A stretch of 64,000 nucleotides of DNA from Fodinibius sp964490705 (GCA_964490705.1 CAZBCG010000015.1:1-64000), one strand, 5' to 3'. Positions 25,211-35,295 are shown, counted from the first letter of the stretch. Translations and numbers: made by a program. The notes: a model not told the origin generated them from the letters alone.

Positions 25211-27400
25211 ATGAAAAAGCTTTTATTACTTTTTGTTTTTTTGGGCTGGATTCTGCAGCCCTCCCATGCTCAGCAAAAGAAAGAGCTTTCCTTCCATCAT
25301 GTTACCGATGGTACTTTTTCTCCATCCGGCATTCAGAATGTAAACTGGATGAAAGACGGGCAGTATTACACGACCCTGGAACGAACGGAAAACGATATCG
25401 AACTTCGGAAATACGATATCCTTACTGGCGATTACGAGGTGCTGGTGGCGACTTCTGAGCTAAGAGTGGAAGGCCGCAGCAAACCAATCATCATTCAAGA
25501 CTACCAATTTTCATCCGATGAAACCAGAATTCTAATCAAAACCGATGTAGAGCGCATTTGGCGACGAAGCACGCGCGAAAACTATTTTATTTATGATCTG
25601 GAGGCCGAGGAAATCCAAAAGCTGACCAAATCTGATCAAAAACAGCAGTATGCTAAACTTTCCCCATCGGGAGAGAAGGCTGCCTTTGTTCAGGAAAATG
25701 ATCTTTATTTAGTGAACCTGAAAACCGGTGAGGAAAAAGCGATTACTACTGACGGTGAATTTAATAAGATCATCAACGGGGCCACCGACTGGGTGTATGA
25801 AGAAGAATTTGGCATTGCCAGAGCGTGGTATTGGTCACCGAATGGAGAAAAAATTGCGTTTTATCGATTTAATGAGACCTGCGTGAAGGAGTTTTTTATG
25901 ACGGACTGGGGTGACCTGTATCCCGGATTGACAAAATTTAAATATCCCAAAGCCGGTGAGCAGAATTCTATTGTCAAGATTGGGGTGTATGATCTAAAAT
26001 CCGAACAAACAACCTGGATGGATGTAGGATCTGAAAACGACCAGTATATCCCGCGTATCAACTGGACGAAAGATCCAAATACGCTGGCGATTCGGCGGAT
26101 GAACCGCTTGCAGAATAAGCAGGATTTAATGTTAGCTAATGTGAATTCGGGTGATACTGAAATCATCAAAACCGAAACCAGCGACGCCTGGATTGATGTA
26201 AATGATGATTTAAAATTCCTCAAAAATGGGGAACAATTTATCTACACTAGCGAAGAATCGGGTTACAATCACGTGTATCTGTATGATATGTCCGGAAAGC
26301 TGATTCGACAGATTACCAAAGGCAATTGGGAGGTCACGAACTACCTCGGCTACAATGAGGACTCGGGTAAAATCTACTATTTGGGTACCGAAGAATCTCC
26401 TCTGCAGCGTCACCTGTACAGCATCAACTTGGATGGCAGCGGCAAACAAAAGCTGAGTGACGGCACAGGCTGGAACAGCATCAATATGAGCCGCGATTAC
26501 AAGTATTATATCGAGACGTATTCGTCGCCCGGTGAGCCTTCTACTTATACTTTGCATAAATCCGATGGGGAACAAGTGCGCATCCTCGAAGACAATGCCA
26601 CCCTTGAGGATACGCTTGCAACGTATGCGATGCCCACAAAAGAATATATCGAGATCCCGTTGAAGCAAGCCACGCTGAACGGATACATCATGAAGCCGCA
26701 CGATTTTGATTCTTCCCAAAAATATCCGGTGCTGTTTTACGTGTATGGCGGACCGGGTAGCCAAATGGTTACCAAGAGTTTTGGTTCGGGACAGCGTTCC
26801 ATGTGGCATCGCTATTTGACGGAGCAGGGGTATATCATTGTAAGTATTGATAATCGCGGTACGGGAGCACGCGGACGCGATTTTGAAAAGCAGGTGTACA
26901 AGAAGCTGGGTCAGTACGAGGTCAAAGACCAGATTGATGCAGCCAAATATCTCCTCGATCAGCATGATTATATGGACGAAAATCGCGTAGGTATCTGGGG
27001 ATGGAGCTACGGCGGTTATATGTCGAGCTTGGTGTTGGCGCAGGCCGGTGATATTTTTAATACGGCGATAGCGGTTGCACCCGTTACCAACTGGCGATTT
27101 TATGATACGATTTATACCGAGCGTTTTATGCAGACGCCGCAGATGAATCCCGAAGGTTACAAAAAAGGCTCACCGATTACCTATGCCGATCAAATTGATG
27201 GAAATTATTTGCTGGTTCACGGAACCGGCGACGACAATGTACACTTCCAGAATTCGGTGGAGCTGGTTAATAAACTGATAGCCGAAGACGTTCAGTTTGA
27301 GACGATGTATTATCCAAATAGAAGTCACGGCATTTATGGAGGTAACACGCGGAAGCATCTCTATAAGATGTTGAATAATTTTATTATCGAAAATCTCTGA
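25211..27400 (+). CDS. Secreted S9B family dipeptidyl peptidase (DPP-IV-like)
   Basis: A 729-residue protein. ATG at 25211 is chosen because it starts a clean signal peptide (MKKLLLLFVFLGWILQPSHAQ); the longer open frame upstream is repeat DNA. Residues about 60-470 form the DPP-IV N-terminal beta-propeller. The C-terminal peptidase S9 domain has nucleophile GWSYGG (about 596-601), an Asp in VHGTGDDNVH and the His in YPNRSHGI. It removes X-Pro or X-Ala dipeptides from peptides in the periplasm or outside. Its stop lies one base before the obgE start codon, an arrangement that implies co-transcription. Confidence 0.92.
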   Translation: MKKLLLLFVFLGWILQPSHAQQKKELSFHHVTDGTFSPSGIQNVNWMKDGQYYTTLERTENDIELRKYDILTGDYEVLVATSELRVEGRSKPIIIQDYQFSSDETRILIKTDVERIWRRSTRENYFIYDLEAEEIQKLTKSDQKQQYAKLSPSGEKAAFVQENDLYLVNLKTGEEKAITTDGEFNKIINGATDWVYEEEFGIARAWYWSPNGEKIAFYRFNETCVKEFFMTDWGDLYPGLTKFKYPKAGEQNSIVKIGVYDLKSEQTTWMDVGSENDQYIPRINWTKDPNTLAIRRMNRLQNKQDLMLANVNSGDTEIIKTETSDAWIDVNDDLKFLKNGEQFIYTSEESGYNHVYLYDMSGKLIRQITKGNWEVTNYLGYNEDSGKIYYLGTEESPLQRHLYSINLDGSGKQKLSDGTGWNSINMSRDYKYYIETYSSPGEPSTYTLHKSDGEQVRILEDNATLEDTLATYAMPTKEYIEIPLKQATLNGYIMKPHDFDSSQKYPVLFYVYGGPGSQMVTKSFGSGQRSMWHRYLTEQGYIIVSIDNRGTGARGRDFEKQVYKKLGQYEVKDQIDAAKYLLDQHDYMDENRVGIWGWSYGGYMSSLVLAQAGDIFNTAIAVAPVTNWRFYDTIYTERFMQTPQMNPEGYKKGSPITYADQIDGNYLLVHGTGDDNVHFQNSVELVNKLIAEDVQFETMYYPNRSHGIYGGNTRKHLYKMLNNFIIENL

Positions 27401-27401
27401 T

Positions 27402-28412
27402 ATGGGTCGAGTACAGTTTGCTGATTATGCCAAAATTTATGTGACCGGCGGCGACGGCGGACCGGGATCGGTGCATTTTCGTCGGGAGAAATACGTGCCC
27501 AAAGGCGGTCCAGACGGTGGCGACGGCGGCGATGGCGGAGATGTGATCCTCAAAGGAAATGAACAGCTGAATACGTTGCTGGATCTCCGTTATCGTAAAT
27601 ATGTGAATGCAAAAGACGGTGAGCGCGGTGGCCCCAGCAAAAAGAAAGGCAAAGACGGTCAGGATGAAATTCTCGAGGCACCCATGGGATGCGTCGTCTA
27701 TGATGCTAAAACCAAAGAGCGCCTGGGAGAAATTACGGAACACGAGCAGGAGATTGTTGTGGCCCAAGGCGGTAAAGGCGGACTTGGGAACTGGCACTTT
27801 CGCAGCGCAACGAACCAAACGCCGCGCCACGCACAAGACGGTGAAGAAGGCGAAGAGCGGGCTATCGAAATTGAGCTCAAACTTATCGCTGATGTTGGTC
27901 TGGTTGGATTCCCCAATGCCGGGAAAAGTACGCTTCTTTCGGCAATGTCGGGAGCAAAACCTAAGATTGATTCCTATCCGTTTACGACACTCCAGCCTAA
28001 TCTTGGAGTGGTAACGATGCCCGATTATCGTACCTTTGTGATGGCGGATATTCCCGGCATTATCGAAGAGGCGCACGACGGACGCGGTCTTGGACTGCAG
28101 TTTTTGCGTCATATCGAGCGTAATAATGTGCTGCTCTTTATGGTGAGCTCGCAGCAGGATATTGAGTATGAGTACAATGCCTTACTCGAGGAATTGAAAT
28201 CGTATCGTTCTGATCTGCTCGACAAACCGCGCGTGCTGGCCATCACAAAAATGGATCTGGAAGAGAATTATGAGCTCGACGAAGAGAAAAAAGTGGATCT
28301 TGATATTCCGGTAGTTGAAATTTCGTCTGCAACCAACTACCATATAGATGAACTGAAAGAAGTCATCTGGGAGAAACTACAAGACATTGAATCTACACGA
28401 GAAGACGTTTGA
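27402..28412 (+). CDS. obgE: GTPase ObgE/CgtA
   Basis: A 336-residue protein. The glycine-rich Obg fold (1-158, with GGDGGPGSVHFRREK and repeated GGDGGDGG) is followed by a GTPase domain with G1 GFPNAGKST (about 166-174), G3 DIPG and G4 ITKMD. It acts in late assembly of the large ribosomal subunit and in stress signalling. No C-terminal OCT domain is present. ATG at 27402 is one base after the upstream stop; the 3' end overlaps dprA by 26 bases. Confidence 0.95.
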   Translation: MGRVQFADYAKIYVTGGDGGPGSVHFRREKYVPKGGPDGGDGGDGGDVILKGNEQLNTLLDLRYRKYVNAKDGERGGPSKKKGKDGQDEILEAPMGCVVYDAKTKERLGEITEHEQEIVVAQGGKGGLGNWHFRSATNQTPRHAQDGEEGEERAIEIELKLIADVGLVGFPNAGKSTLLSAMSGAKPKIDSYPFTTLQPNLGVVTMPDYRTFVMADIPGIIEEAHDGRGLGLQFLRHIERNNVLLFMVSSQQDIEYEYNALLEELKSYRSDLLDKPRVLAITKMDLEENYELDEEKKVDLDIPVVEISSATNYHIDELKEVIWEKLQDIESTREDV

Positions 28413-29529
28413 GCCGCCTGTAAGAGAATTTGTTGCCCTTCATTTAATGGACAACCTGGGTGCGCAGCGCATCCGGCGACTAATACAATCCGTTGAGCAT
28501 CCGCAGCTTATCTTTCGCTTAGAGCGACACGAGCTAGAATCTATTCGCGGCATTGGTCCCAAAACCGCTGATGAAGTGGTCACCTTTAATGCTTGGGATA
28601 ATGTTGATGAGATCCTCGAGAAGACCGAGAAAACCGGTGCGCAGATTATGACGTACTGGGATGACGATTATCCTACTCTGCTGCGCGAAATTTACGATCC
28701 GCCGCTCATGCTTTGGCTTAGGGGTGACCGCAGCGTGCTCAATACCACTGGCCTATCGATTGTGGGAACACGAAAAGCCGGGAAATATGCCATCAAAATG
28801 GCAAAGAAATTTGCGGCAGAACTGGTTGAACACAACTTGACGATAACCAGCGGACTGGCTTACGGCATCGATGGGGCGGCACATAAAGCAACCGTGGATG
28901 CCGGCGGAAAAACAGTGGCGGTCTTGGGATCAGGTATTGACTGGATTTATCCGAGTGATCATAAAGGATTGGCTGCAAAAATTGTGGAAATGGGCGGTGC
29001 TGTTATTTCGGAATTTCCGCTGGGTACGGCTCCCGAAATGGGTAATTTTCCCGTTCGGAATCGCATCGTCAGTGGTATGAGTTTAGGCACATTAGTTGTA
29101 GCTTCGGGCATTGACGGGGGCAGTATGATTACTGCAAAATCAGCGCTGGATCAGAACCGGGAAGTATTTGTGATTCCGCATCCGGTGGGACATCCCAACG
29201 CCATTGGTTGTAACAGCCTCATCAAACGCGGCATGGGCAAGCTGGTACAACATGTGGATGATATTCTCACTGAGATTGAGGTCCATATTGACCAGGCTGA
29301 TGAAACAGAATCTAAAGAGAAACCATCCCCAAAGAAGAACTGGAAATCGCAAGACCTGGACGATTTTTCTACTCAGATTTGTGAGATGCTGGAAGAAAAT
29401 GCGTTACATATCGATAAGTTGGCTGAAAAGCTGGACAAACCTACCCATCAACTGATGCCGAAACTGTTGGAGCTCGAAATGTCGGAGTGTGTCCGCCAAA
29501 CAGCCGGCAAAAATTTTGAATTAGTGTAA
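28387..29529 (+). CDS. dprA: DNA processing protein DprA
   Basis: A 380-residue protein. TTG at 28387 is used, overlapping obgE by 26 bases, because the helical segment REFVALHLMDNLGAQRIRRLI belongs to the family's N-terminal domain; the first ATG (28447) would cut into it. The Rossmann-like core has SIVGTRKAGKYA, ITSGLAYGIDGAAH, VLGSGIDWIYP, FPLGTAPEMGNFPVRNRI and GGSMITAKSALDQNREVF. A C-terminal winged helix is at about 320-380. DprA loads RecA onto incoming single-stranded DNA, so this suggests competence for natural transformation; no other competence gene is in the window. Confidence 0.92.
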   Translation: MNLHEKTFEPPVREFVALHLMDNLGAQRIRRLIQSVEHPQLIFRLERHELESIRGIGPKTADEVVTFNAWDNVDEILEKTEKTGAQIMTYWDDDYPTLLREIYDPPLMLWLRGDRSVLNTTGLSIVGTRKAGKYAIKMAKKFAAELVEHNLTITSGLAYGIDGAAHKATVDAGGKTVAVLGSGIDWIYPSDHKGLAAKIVEMGGAVISEFPLGTAPEMGNFPVRNRIVSGMSLGTLVVASGIDGGSMITAKSALDQNREVFVIPHPVGHPNAIGCNSLIKRGMGKLVQHVDDILTEIEVHIDQADETESKEKPSPKKNWKSQDLDDFSTQICEMLEENALHIDKLAEKLDKPTHQLMPKLLELEMSECVRQTAGKNFELV

Positions 29530-29684
29530 TTCCTGAGTTGCTATAACAAGGCTTATCTATCTTAGGTAAAAAGCACCATATTCACACAATTGTGCTCTAC
29601 ATCAGTTAGTCAATGGGGATTTCGTATTCCCTGATCGTAAATTCATTATTTACGTTCGACTGTAGAAAGGGTATCTTATAACCC

Positions 29685-30281
29685 ATGTTTCAAGTTCAAG
29701 ATACTATATTGTCCGAAGATATTGCCACGGCAACCTTTGCCTGTGATTTGCCTAAGTGCAAAGGAGCGTGTTGCGTGGTGGGGAATGCCGGAGCGCCGGT
29801 ATCGGAGGATGAAATTCCGGAACTTGAAAAAGCCTATGAACTTTTAGAGGATGAGTTGCATCCCTCGGCGCGCGAAACAGTCGACAAAGAGGGTTTAATT
29901 CAACAATCATCATCCAACGGGCAGCGAATTAACTGTCGCGATAATGAAGAGTGTGTCTTTGTTTTGTACGGGGATGATGACGTGGCCTATTGCGCCATCC
30001 AGAAAGCATTTTTAGAGGGACGTATTGACTGGGAAAAGCCGGTAAGTTGTCACCTGTTTCCGATGCGCCTAAAAAAAATTGCAGATTTTGAATATGCCAA
30101 TTTTGAGTATGTAGATCGGCTTTGTTCGGCCGCATGTGCAAAAGGAGAACGGGAAGGAATTTATTTGTCAGATTTTTTGGAGAAAGCGTTGATTCGGCGA
30201 TATGATGAAGAATGGTATGCCGAATTCAGTGAAAGATGTACAGAAATACGAATGGAAAAAGACGGGGCCGTAGCATCATGA
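29685..30281 (+). CDS. DUF3109 family cysteine-rich protein
   Basis: A 198-residue soluble protein with eight or more conserved cysteines, including CDLPKCKGACCVVGNAG (about 16-32), a Cys in NCRDNEEC, VSCHLFPMR and LCSAACAKG. The pattern resembles proteins that bind iron-sulfur clusters or zinc, and the family is DUF3109, with no known biochemical role. Its TGA stop shares bases with the rpoN start (ATGA at 30278-30281), so translation of rpoN is likely coupled to it. It has its own 155-base upstream region. Confidence 0.85.
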   Translation: MFQVQDTILSEDIATATFACDLPKCKGACCVVGNAGAPVSEDEIPELEKAYELLEDELHPSARETVDKEGLIQQSSSNGQRINCRDNEECVFVLYGDDDVAYCAIQKAFLEGRIDWEKPVSCHLFPMRLKKIADFEYANFEYVDRLCSAACAKGEREGIYLSDFLEKALIRRYDEEWYAEFSERCTEIRMEKDGAVAS

Positions 30282-31804
30282 TTAAAACCGGCCAACAGAT
30301 GAATCAGAAGCAGTCGCAGCAGCAGCGGCTGTCACCGCAGCAGATCCAGTATATTAAATTACTGCAACTGCCGACGATAGCGTTAGAGCAACGCATCAAA
30401 GAGGAGCTGGAAGAAAACCCGGTGCTGGAAGAAGCCGAACGCGAGGAATCGCTGGAAGAGCTGGATCGATCGGAGTGGGAAGAACAGGAATCGGAGCAGT
30501 CTGAAGAACTAGATCCAGTGGATCAAAATGAAGAGATCGACTGGGATGAATTCATGCAAAATACCGAGTACGACGGCGAAAACTATAGTGGCGGTTCGGG
30601 ATATTCTGGTGGTAGCAACGAAACCTGGCGCGATCTGCCTAATCCCTATCATGAGTCGTTGCTCGAGGAGCTGGAACAACAGGTGAGTCTGCTCGATTTT
30701 GATGATGAGCAGAAGCTCATTGCCGATCAGATTTTGGGGTCACTTGATCAGGATGGATATTTTCGCCGCGAAATTGAGGCGGTGGTCGATAATATTGCCT
30801 TCAATCACGGGACGCTCACCAATAAAGAGGAGGTCGAAAAAGTCCGCAAGGAGATTCAGCGGCTGGATCCTATTGGAATTGCATCGCGCGATCTGCGTGA
30901 TTGCCTGCTTGTACAGCTCGAGATGATGAATGAGGAATCGGAAGCACGAGAGATTGCAATTGACATGCTTCGCGATCACTGGAAGCTGTTTGAGAAAAAG
31001 CACTTTCGCAAGCTCAAAAAGAAGTTAGATGTGGATGATGAGCAGCTCAAGGCGGCCTTTGATTACATCACGGGATTAGACCCCAAGCCGGGCGGGGGCG
31101 GCAGTGCCGTTGATGATACACAAAATTATATTGAGCCCGATTTCGAGGTATATTATCAACCGGCTGGCCGAGACCAAAACGGCCAACAAGAAGAGGGCGA
31201 TTTTGTTATTGAGTTGAATAACGGGAATGTGCCGCCGCTGCGGATATCTCCGCGATATAAAGAGATGTGGGATGATCTGAAAAATAAAAAAGACCAAAGT
31301 AAACAGACGAAAGAAACCAAAAACTTTATCAAGAATAAGGTAGAGTCGGCCCAGTGGTTTATTGATTCTATTCGTCAGCGCCAGAATACGCTCATGAATA
31401 CGATGAAGACCATTGTGGCGCTCCAGGAAGATTTCTTTAAGCACGGCGAAGGCCTCAAGCCGATGATCCTGAAAGATATTGCTGAACGCGTGAACCTGGA
31501 TATTTCAACAATTTCGCGTGTGGTGAATGGCAAGTATGTACAGACGCATTTTGGTGTTTTTGAGCTGAAATATTTCTTTAGCGAAGGACTGGAAACAGAG
31601 AGCGGTGAAGAGGTATCCAGCCGGGAGGTCAAAAATGCGGTACAAGAGATTGTGGATAATGAAGACAAGCAAAGTCCACTGAGCGATCAGGCTATTGCCA
31701 AGAAGCTCAAAAAGCGGGGGTATAAAGTGGCGCGTCGCACGGTTAGTAAGTATCGGGAAAAGCTGAATATTCCCGTTGCACGTCTGAGAAAAGAGATTGC
31801 TTAG
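30278..31804 (+). CDS. rpoN: RNA polymerase sigma-54 factor
   Basis: A 508-residue protein. ATG at 30278 is chosen because it directly begins the Gln-rich region I (MNQKQSQQQRLSPQQIQYIKLLQLP) and overlaps the upstream stop by 4 bases. A very acidic region II (about 45-125, with a Gly/Ser stretch) precedes the core-binding domain. The helix-turn-helix region contains DISTISRVVNGKYVQT, and the RpoN box ARRTVSKYRE is near the C-terminus. Sigma-54 needs an AAA activator to open promoters; none is encoded in this window. Its TAG stop overlaps the stop of the convergent gene. Confidence 0.94.
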   Translation: MIKTGQQMNQKQSQQQRLSPQQIQYIKLLQLPTIALEQRIKEELEENPVLEEAEREESLEELDRSEWEEQESEQSEELDPVDQNEEIDWDEFMQNTEYDGENYSGGSGYSGGSNETWRDLPNPYHESLLEELEQQVSLLDFDDEQKLIADQILGSLDQDGYFRREIEAVVDNIAFNHGTLTNKEEVEKVRKEIQRLDPIGIASRDLRDCLLVQLEMMNEESEAREIAIDMLRDHWKLFEKKHFRKLKKKLDVDDEQLKAAFDYITGLDPKPGGGGSAVDDTQNYIEPDFEVYYQPAGRDQNGQQEEGDFVIELNNGNVPPLRISPRYKEMWDDLKNKKDQSKQTKETKNFIKNKVESAQWFIDSIRQRQNTLMNTMKTIVALQEDFFKHGEGLKPMILKDIAERVNLDISTISRVVNGKYVQTHFGVFELKYFFSEGLETESGEEVSSREVKNAVQEIVDNEDKQSPLSDQAIAKKLKKRGYKVARRTVSKYREKLNIPVARLRKEIA

Positions 31805-33312
31805 AGCGTAAGGATCAAGGCAATAATATCCTGCAAGCCCAAAGTGGTCAATCCCCAGATGAGCAGGCCGCCGATTATAATCAGATAGAGTCCAGAGGTG
31901 AGCAATATATACAGCAGTGTATATGATGGAACAAATCGAGCAGTATCAAACGAGGTGATAACAAAGCTCAATAGCTGTATTAGCAGAGCCAACACTCCGG
32001 TGACTGTAATGAGCCAAATTGTTGCTCCAGAGGCAAAAAGAACAATAAGTATCGTTGCTGAAAGTAGATTAAGTTGTAGTGGCCAAGCGTAGATGATGGC
32101 AATTTGGGTGAGTGAATTGATCCGCTTGTGACTGATATACAGCCAGATAATGCTCGAAAATGCAATAAACAGAGAAAACAGGGCCATCCAGATAGCAAGT
32201 GAACCAGCCCCTTTTCCAAATAGGCCGAGGAAGGAGAAATGGGAAAACAGGGCATCTAATCCCAGTGGACTAACAGTTGATTTTACAAAAGCAAAAAGGA
32301 TTGCTGCCATTAAAACAGCATTCTGAAAAATGAGAATTATGGCCGGAAGTACAGATCGGATATGACGCTGAAAAATATCATCAATAAAAAATTTATGGGC
32401 GTTAAAATAGCGAAACACTGACTTGCGGTATAACGGACTCGAATTGTAATGCAGTGCCACGCTGGCCCAGATGATAAGCAGCAAAATAATGGGTACGGGA
32501 GATTGCTGCGAAGCGGGCAGCGACTCTTCGGGCATCAAAAAAATAGGATCAGCCTCAGTGGTTAACGATTGTATTGTTGTTGTAAATGAGGGGTGTGTTT
32601 CTATAGCAGAAAGTAACCATTTGCTGCTGACAAAGATCGGTTTTTGAGGATTCTCGGCCGTAGCATCTATAAACTGCTTGAAGGGGGTAATATATTTTTT
32701 GAGTGAAGCTGAAGGATAATATTGATAAGCCCCGATTTTTGTACCATCATCTACCGAAAAATTGTTAATATTTCGGGGACTTACCGAGATATCCCTTATG
32801 ATAAAATCAACACCAAGTGAATCTTTTGGGAGAGTTTGACGAGTACTTATCGCGGCATATATCGTATGGATACCGGTCTTTTTGAGTTCCGAAATGAATG
32901 GCTTAATAGCTGTACGAAACTTTTTCTGCTGAATAGGGCCATATGAAAAAAGTCCGACGGCTTTGACGGATGGATTGCTCAGAAGCAGCGAAGACTGCTC
33001 TTGAATTACATTAATAAATGAGGAATCAGGATTGGCAAAGGTTTTTGTTCTGGGATAGGTGATGCCCACATTGCCATAGATGCTGAAGTCCAACTCGTTA
33101 ACAGTATCCCAAACATTGGATGGCAAGGGAGGGGTAAGTTTGACTATGGAAATTCCTAGGTTGTCGAACTGTTCGAGTTGTTGAACTGCTTTTTGAGAAT
33201 CTTCAGGCACCTGCCAATCGACTCCGATTGTGCGTTGGGCATGCACAGCCGCATTGCTGATCAATAGTATAAAAAGAGCTAAGGCAACGGAGCAGTATTT
33301 AGAATATGCCAA
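31801..33312 (-). CDS. Secreted/membrane protein of unknown function, TIM-barrel-like N-half and multi-TM C-half
   Basis: A 503-residue protein starting at TTG (33312); no ATG or GTG is available before an upstream stop, and the resulting N-terminus is a good signal peptide (VALALFILLISNAAVHAQ). Residues about 25-260 look like a periplasmic alpha/beta domain, with glycoside-hydrolase-like phrases (IGVDWQVP, AVGLFSYGPI), but no catalytic pair can be named. The C-terminal half has about six TM helices and recalls Yip1-type membrane domains. It follows the Lrp-family gene by 20 bases and is probably controlled with it. The function is unknown. Confidence 0.65.
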   Translation of the reverse strand: MAYSKYCSVALALFILLISNAAVHAQRTIGVDWQVPEDSQKAVQQLEQFDNLGISIVKLTPPLPSNVWDTVNELDFSIYGNVGITYPRTKTFANPDSSFINVIQEQSSLLLSNPSVKAVGLFSYGPIQQKKFRTAIKPFISELKKTGIHTIYAAISTRQTLPKDSLGVDFIIRDISVSPRNINNFSVDDGTKIGAYQYYPSASLKKYITPFKQFIDATAENPQKPIFVSSKWLLSAIETHPSFTTTIQSLTTEADPIFLMPEESLPASQQSPVPIILLLIIWASVALHYNSSPLYRKSVFRYFNAHKFFIDDIFQRHIRSVLPAIILIFQNAVLMAAILFAFVKSTVSPLGLDALFSHFSFLGLFGKGAGSLAIWMALFSLFIAFSSIIWLYISHKRINSLTQIAIIYAWPLQLNLLSATILIVLFASGATIWLITVTGVLALLIQLLSFVITSFDTARFVPSYTLLYILLTSGLYLIIIGGLLIWGLTTLGLQDIIALILTL

Positions 33313-33332
33313 TGGAAGAGTCTGAAATATGG

Positions 33333-33809
33333 TTATTTGGGTTCAAATGTTTTTTCGATCGGCAGTTCACTGGTTTCTTTAAAACTGCTGAGTACTACAT
33401 TGGAGCGGCTTTTGCTCACCCCATCCCACGATTGGATACGGGAAAGTAGTTTTTCGAAGGAGGCGGTATTTTCGGTGCGAATTTTCAGGATATGCGAACC
33501 GTCACCGGTAATAGAGTGGCACTCCAGGATTTCGGGCTCATCGGTGGCTGCTTTGATAAATCTGGGATAATTTTCTGAACCGTCCACCTCTACAAAAACA
33601 AAGGCCGTGACATCGAATTTAAATCGTTTGGCATCCAGGACTGCGTGGTATCCTTGAATCAATTCTTTTTCTTCTAATTTTCGCATCCGCTCAGAAACGG
33701 AAGGTACCGAAAGGTGCACAATTTCGGCCAGCCTGTTCCGCTGAGCACGTCCCTTTTTTTGTAGATGTTTTAAAATCTTAATATCGATCTCATCTAGTCC
33801 CTGTGCCAT
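33333..33809 (-). CDS. Lrp/AsnC family transcriptional regulator
   Basis: A 158-residue protein. An N-terminal helix-turn-helix (about 5-50; DEIDIKILKHLQKKGRAQRN, then VHLSVPSVSERM) is joined to an RAM/AsnC ligand-binding domain (about 65-145; VTAFVFVEVDG, ECHSITGDGSHILKI). These proteins form octamers and often sense amino acids. It is upstream of and probably co-transcribed with the large membrane-protein gene, and divergent from serS. Confidence 0.92.
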   Translation of the reverse strand: MAQGLDEIDIKILKHLQKKGRAQRNRLAEIVHLSVPSVSERMRKLEEKELIQGYHAVLDAKRFKFDVTAFVFVEVDGSENYPRFIKAATDEPEILECHSITGDGSHILKIRTENTASFEKLLSRIQSWDGVSKSRSNVVLSSFKETSELPIEKTFEPK

Positions 33810-34014
33810 AAAAACCCATATTTTCCTAAATTTTCTATGAATTATAAAAAATAACTTTAAATAATTAGGGATTCAAGCGTTTTTGTGTTTGCTCGTTTGC
33901 TTAAACTGCAATTTCTAACTATCACTAAAAGACTGAATTCGGGTTCAAACCTTTGATAAAACTCTTTTATCTTTAGCCAACCAAATTAATCTAACAAAAA
34001 ACGTACGTTAACGA

Positions 34015-35295
34015 ATGCTGGACGTTACATATATCCGAGAAAACGCCGAAAAAGTTAAACAGGGGATGAAGCACAAGGGAGAGCCCAATCCCGATGTTGT
34101 GGATAAAGTGATTGAGGTTGATGAACAGTGGCGTTCGATGGTGCAGGAGACAGATAAGCTCCGTAGTGAAAGTAACACCAAGGCCAAGAAAATTGGCGAA
34201 CTCATGGGGCAGGGTAAGAAAGAGGAAGCCCAGGAAATCATTGAATATACCAGTAAGCTGAAAGAAGATATTCAAGAAAAAGAAACGCAACTCCGATCGT
34301 TGAAAGAGCAGCGCGATGATCTGTTGCTGCGTATTCCCAATGTGCCGCATAAATCGGTGCCGGTGGGACAGACCGAAGATGACAACGAAGTGTTTAAAAC
34401 CTGGGGTGATCCCGACCAAGAAGAGTGGAGAAAGCCGCATTGGGAACTGGTTGAAGAGCAGGGCTGGATCGACTTTGAGCGCGGATCAAAAGTGACGGGT
34501 GCCGGCTTCCCGTTTTATGTTGGTCCCATTGCCCGACTGCAGCGCGCGCTTATCAACTACTTTTTGAACAAGGCCACCGACAATGGATATACGGAGTTAC
34601 AGGTTCCCTACTTTGTAAATGAAGATTCGGCACGTGGCACGGGACAGATTCCCGACAAAGAAGATATGATGTATGAAATTCCGCGGGATGAGTTTTTTAC
34701 GATACCTACGGCTGAAGTTCCAGTGACGAACTTCCATCGCGACGAAATTATTTCTCAGGATGATCTGCCGCTCTATTACACCGCATATACGCCTTGCTGG
34801 CGTCGAGAGGCGGGTTCATACGGCAAAGATGTACGCGGACTTAATCGCCTGCACCAGTTCGACAAAGTGGAGTTGGTGAAGATGGTACATCCCGATACGG
34901 CCTATGACGAACTCGAAAGCTTGCGCGAATATGCTGAATCGCTGCTCGAAGATCTTGATATTCCATATCGGACGTTGTTAATGTGCACTGGAGATATGGG
35001 TTTTACGCAGACGAAGAAATACGATCTCGAAGTCTGGAGTCCCGGTCAAAAGAAGTGGCTCGAAGTAAGCTCTTGTTCGAACTTTGGGGGGTTTCAGGCG
35101 CGGCGCATGATGCTGCGCTATCGCAAAGATAACGCCGATACAGCCACATTACATACGCTTAATGGATCGGGGTTGGCGCTGCCGCGTGTAGTGGCAGCCA
35201 TTTTGGAGATCTATCAGCAGAAAGACGGCAGTATCGAAATTCCTGAAGTGTTGCAACCGTTTATGGATACTGATGTTTTAACATCCGAAATGTAA
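34015..35295 (+). CDS. serS: Seryl-tRNA synthetase
   Basis: A 426-residue class II synthetase charging tRNA-Ser. The N-terminal coiled-coil arm (about 35-105) is followed by the catalytic core: motif 2 TPCWRREAGSYGKDVRGLNRLHQF (positions about 260-283; key residues the two Arg and Glu) and motif 3 LNGSGLALPRVVAAILE near the C-terminus. The length and start are usual. Confidence 0.96.
   Translation: MLDVTYIRENAEKVKQGMKHKGEPNPDVVDKVIEVDEQWRSMVQETDKLRSESNTKAKKIGELMGQGKKEEAQEIIEYTSKLKEDIQEKETQLRSLKEQRDDLLLRIPNVPHKSVPVGQTEDDNEVFKTWGDPDQEEWRKPHWELVEEQGWIDFERGSKVTGAGFPFYVGPIARLQRALINYFLNKATDNGYTELQVPYFVNEDSARGTGQIPDKEDMMYEIPRDEFFTIPTAEVPVTNFHRDEIISQDDLPLYYTAYTPCWRREAGSYGKDVRGLNRLHQFDKVELVKMVHPDTAYDELESLREYAESLLEDLDIPYRTLLMCTGDMGFTQTKKYDLEVWSPGQKKWLEVSSCSNFGGFQARRMMLRYRKDNADTATLHTLNGSGLALPRVVAAILEIYQQKDGSIEIPEVLQPFMDTDVLTSEM

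Noticed and set aside
26210..26965. 251-codon minus-strand open frame
   Set aside because: It is opposite the DPP-IV-like gene, with no recognisable domain.
27384..28112. 242-codon minus-strand open frame
   Set aside because: It is opposite obgE and contains no known motif.
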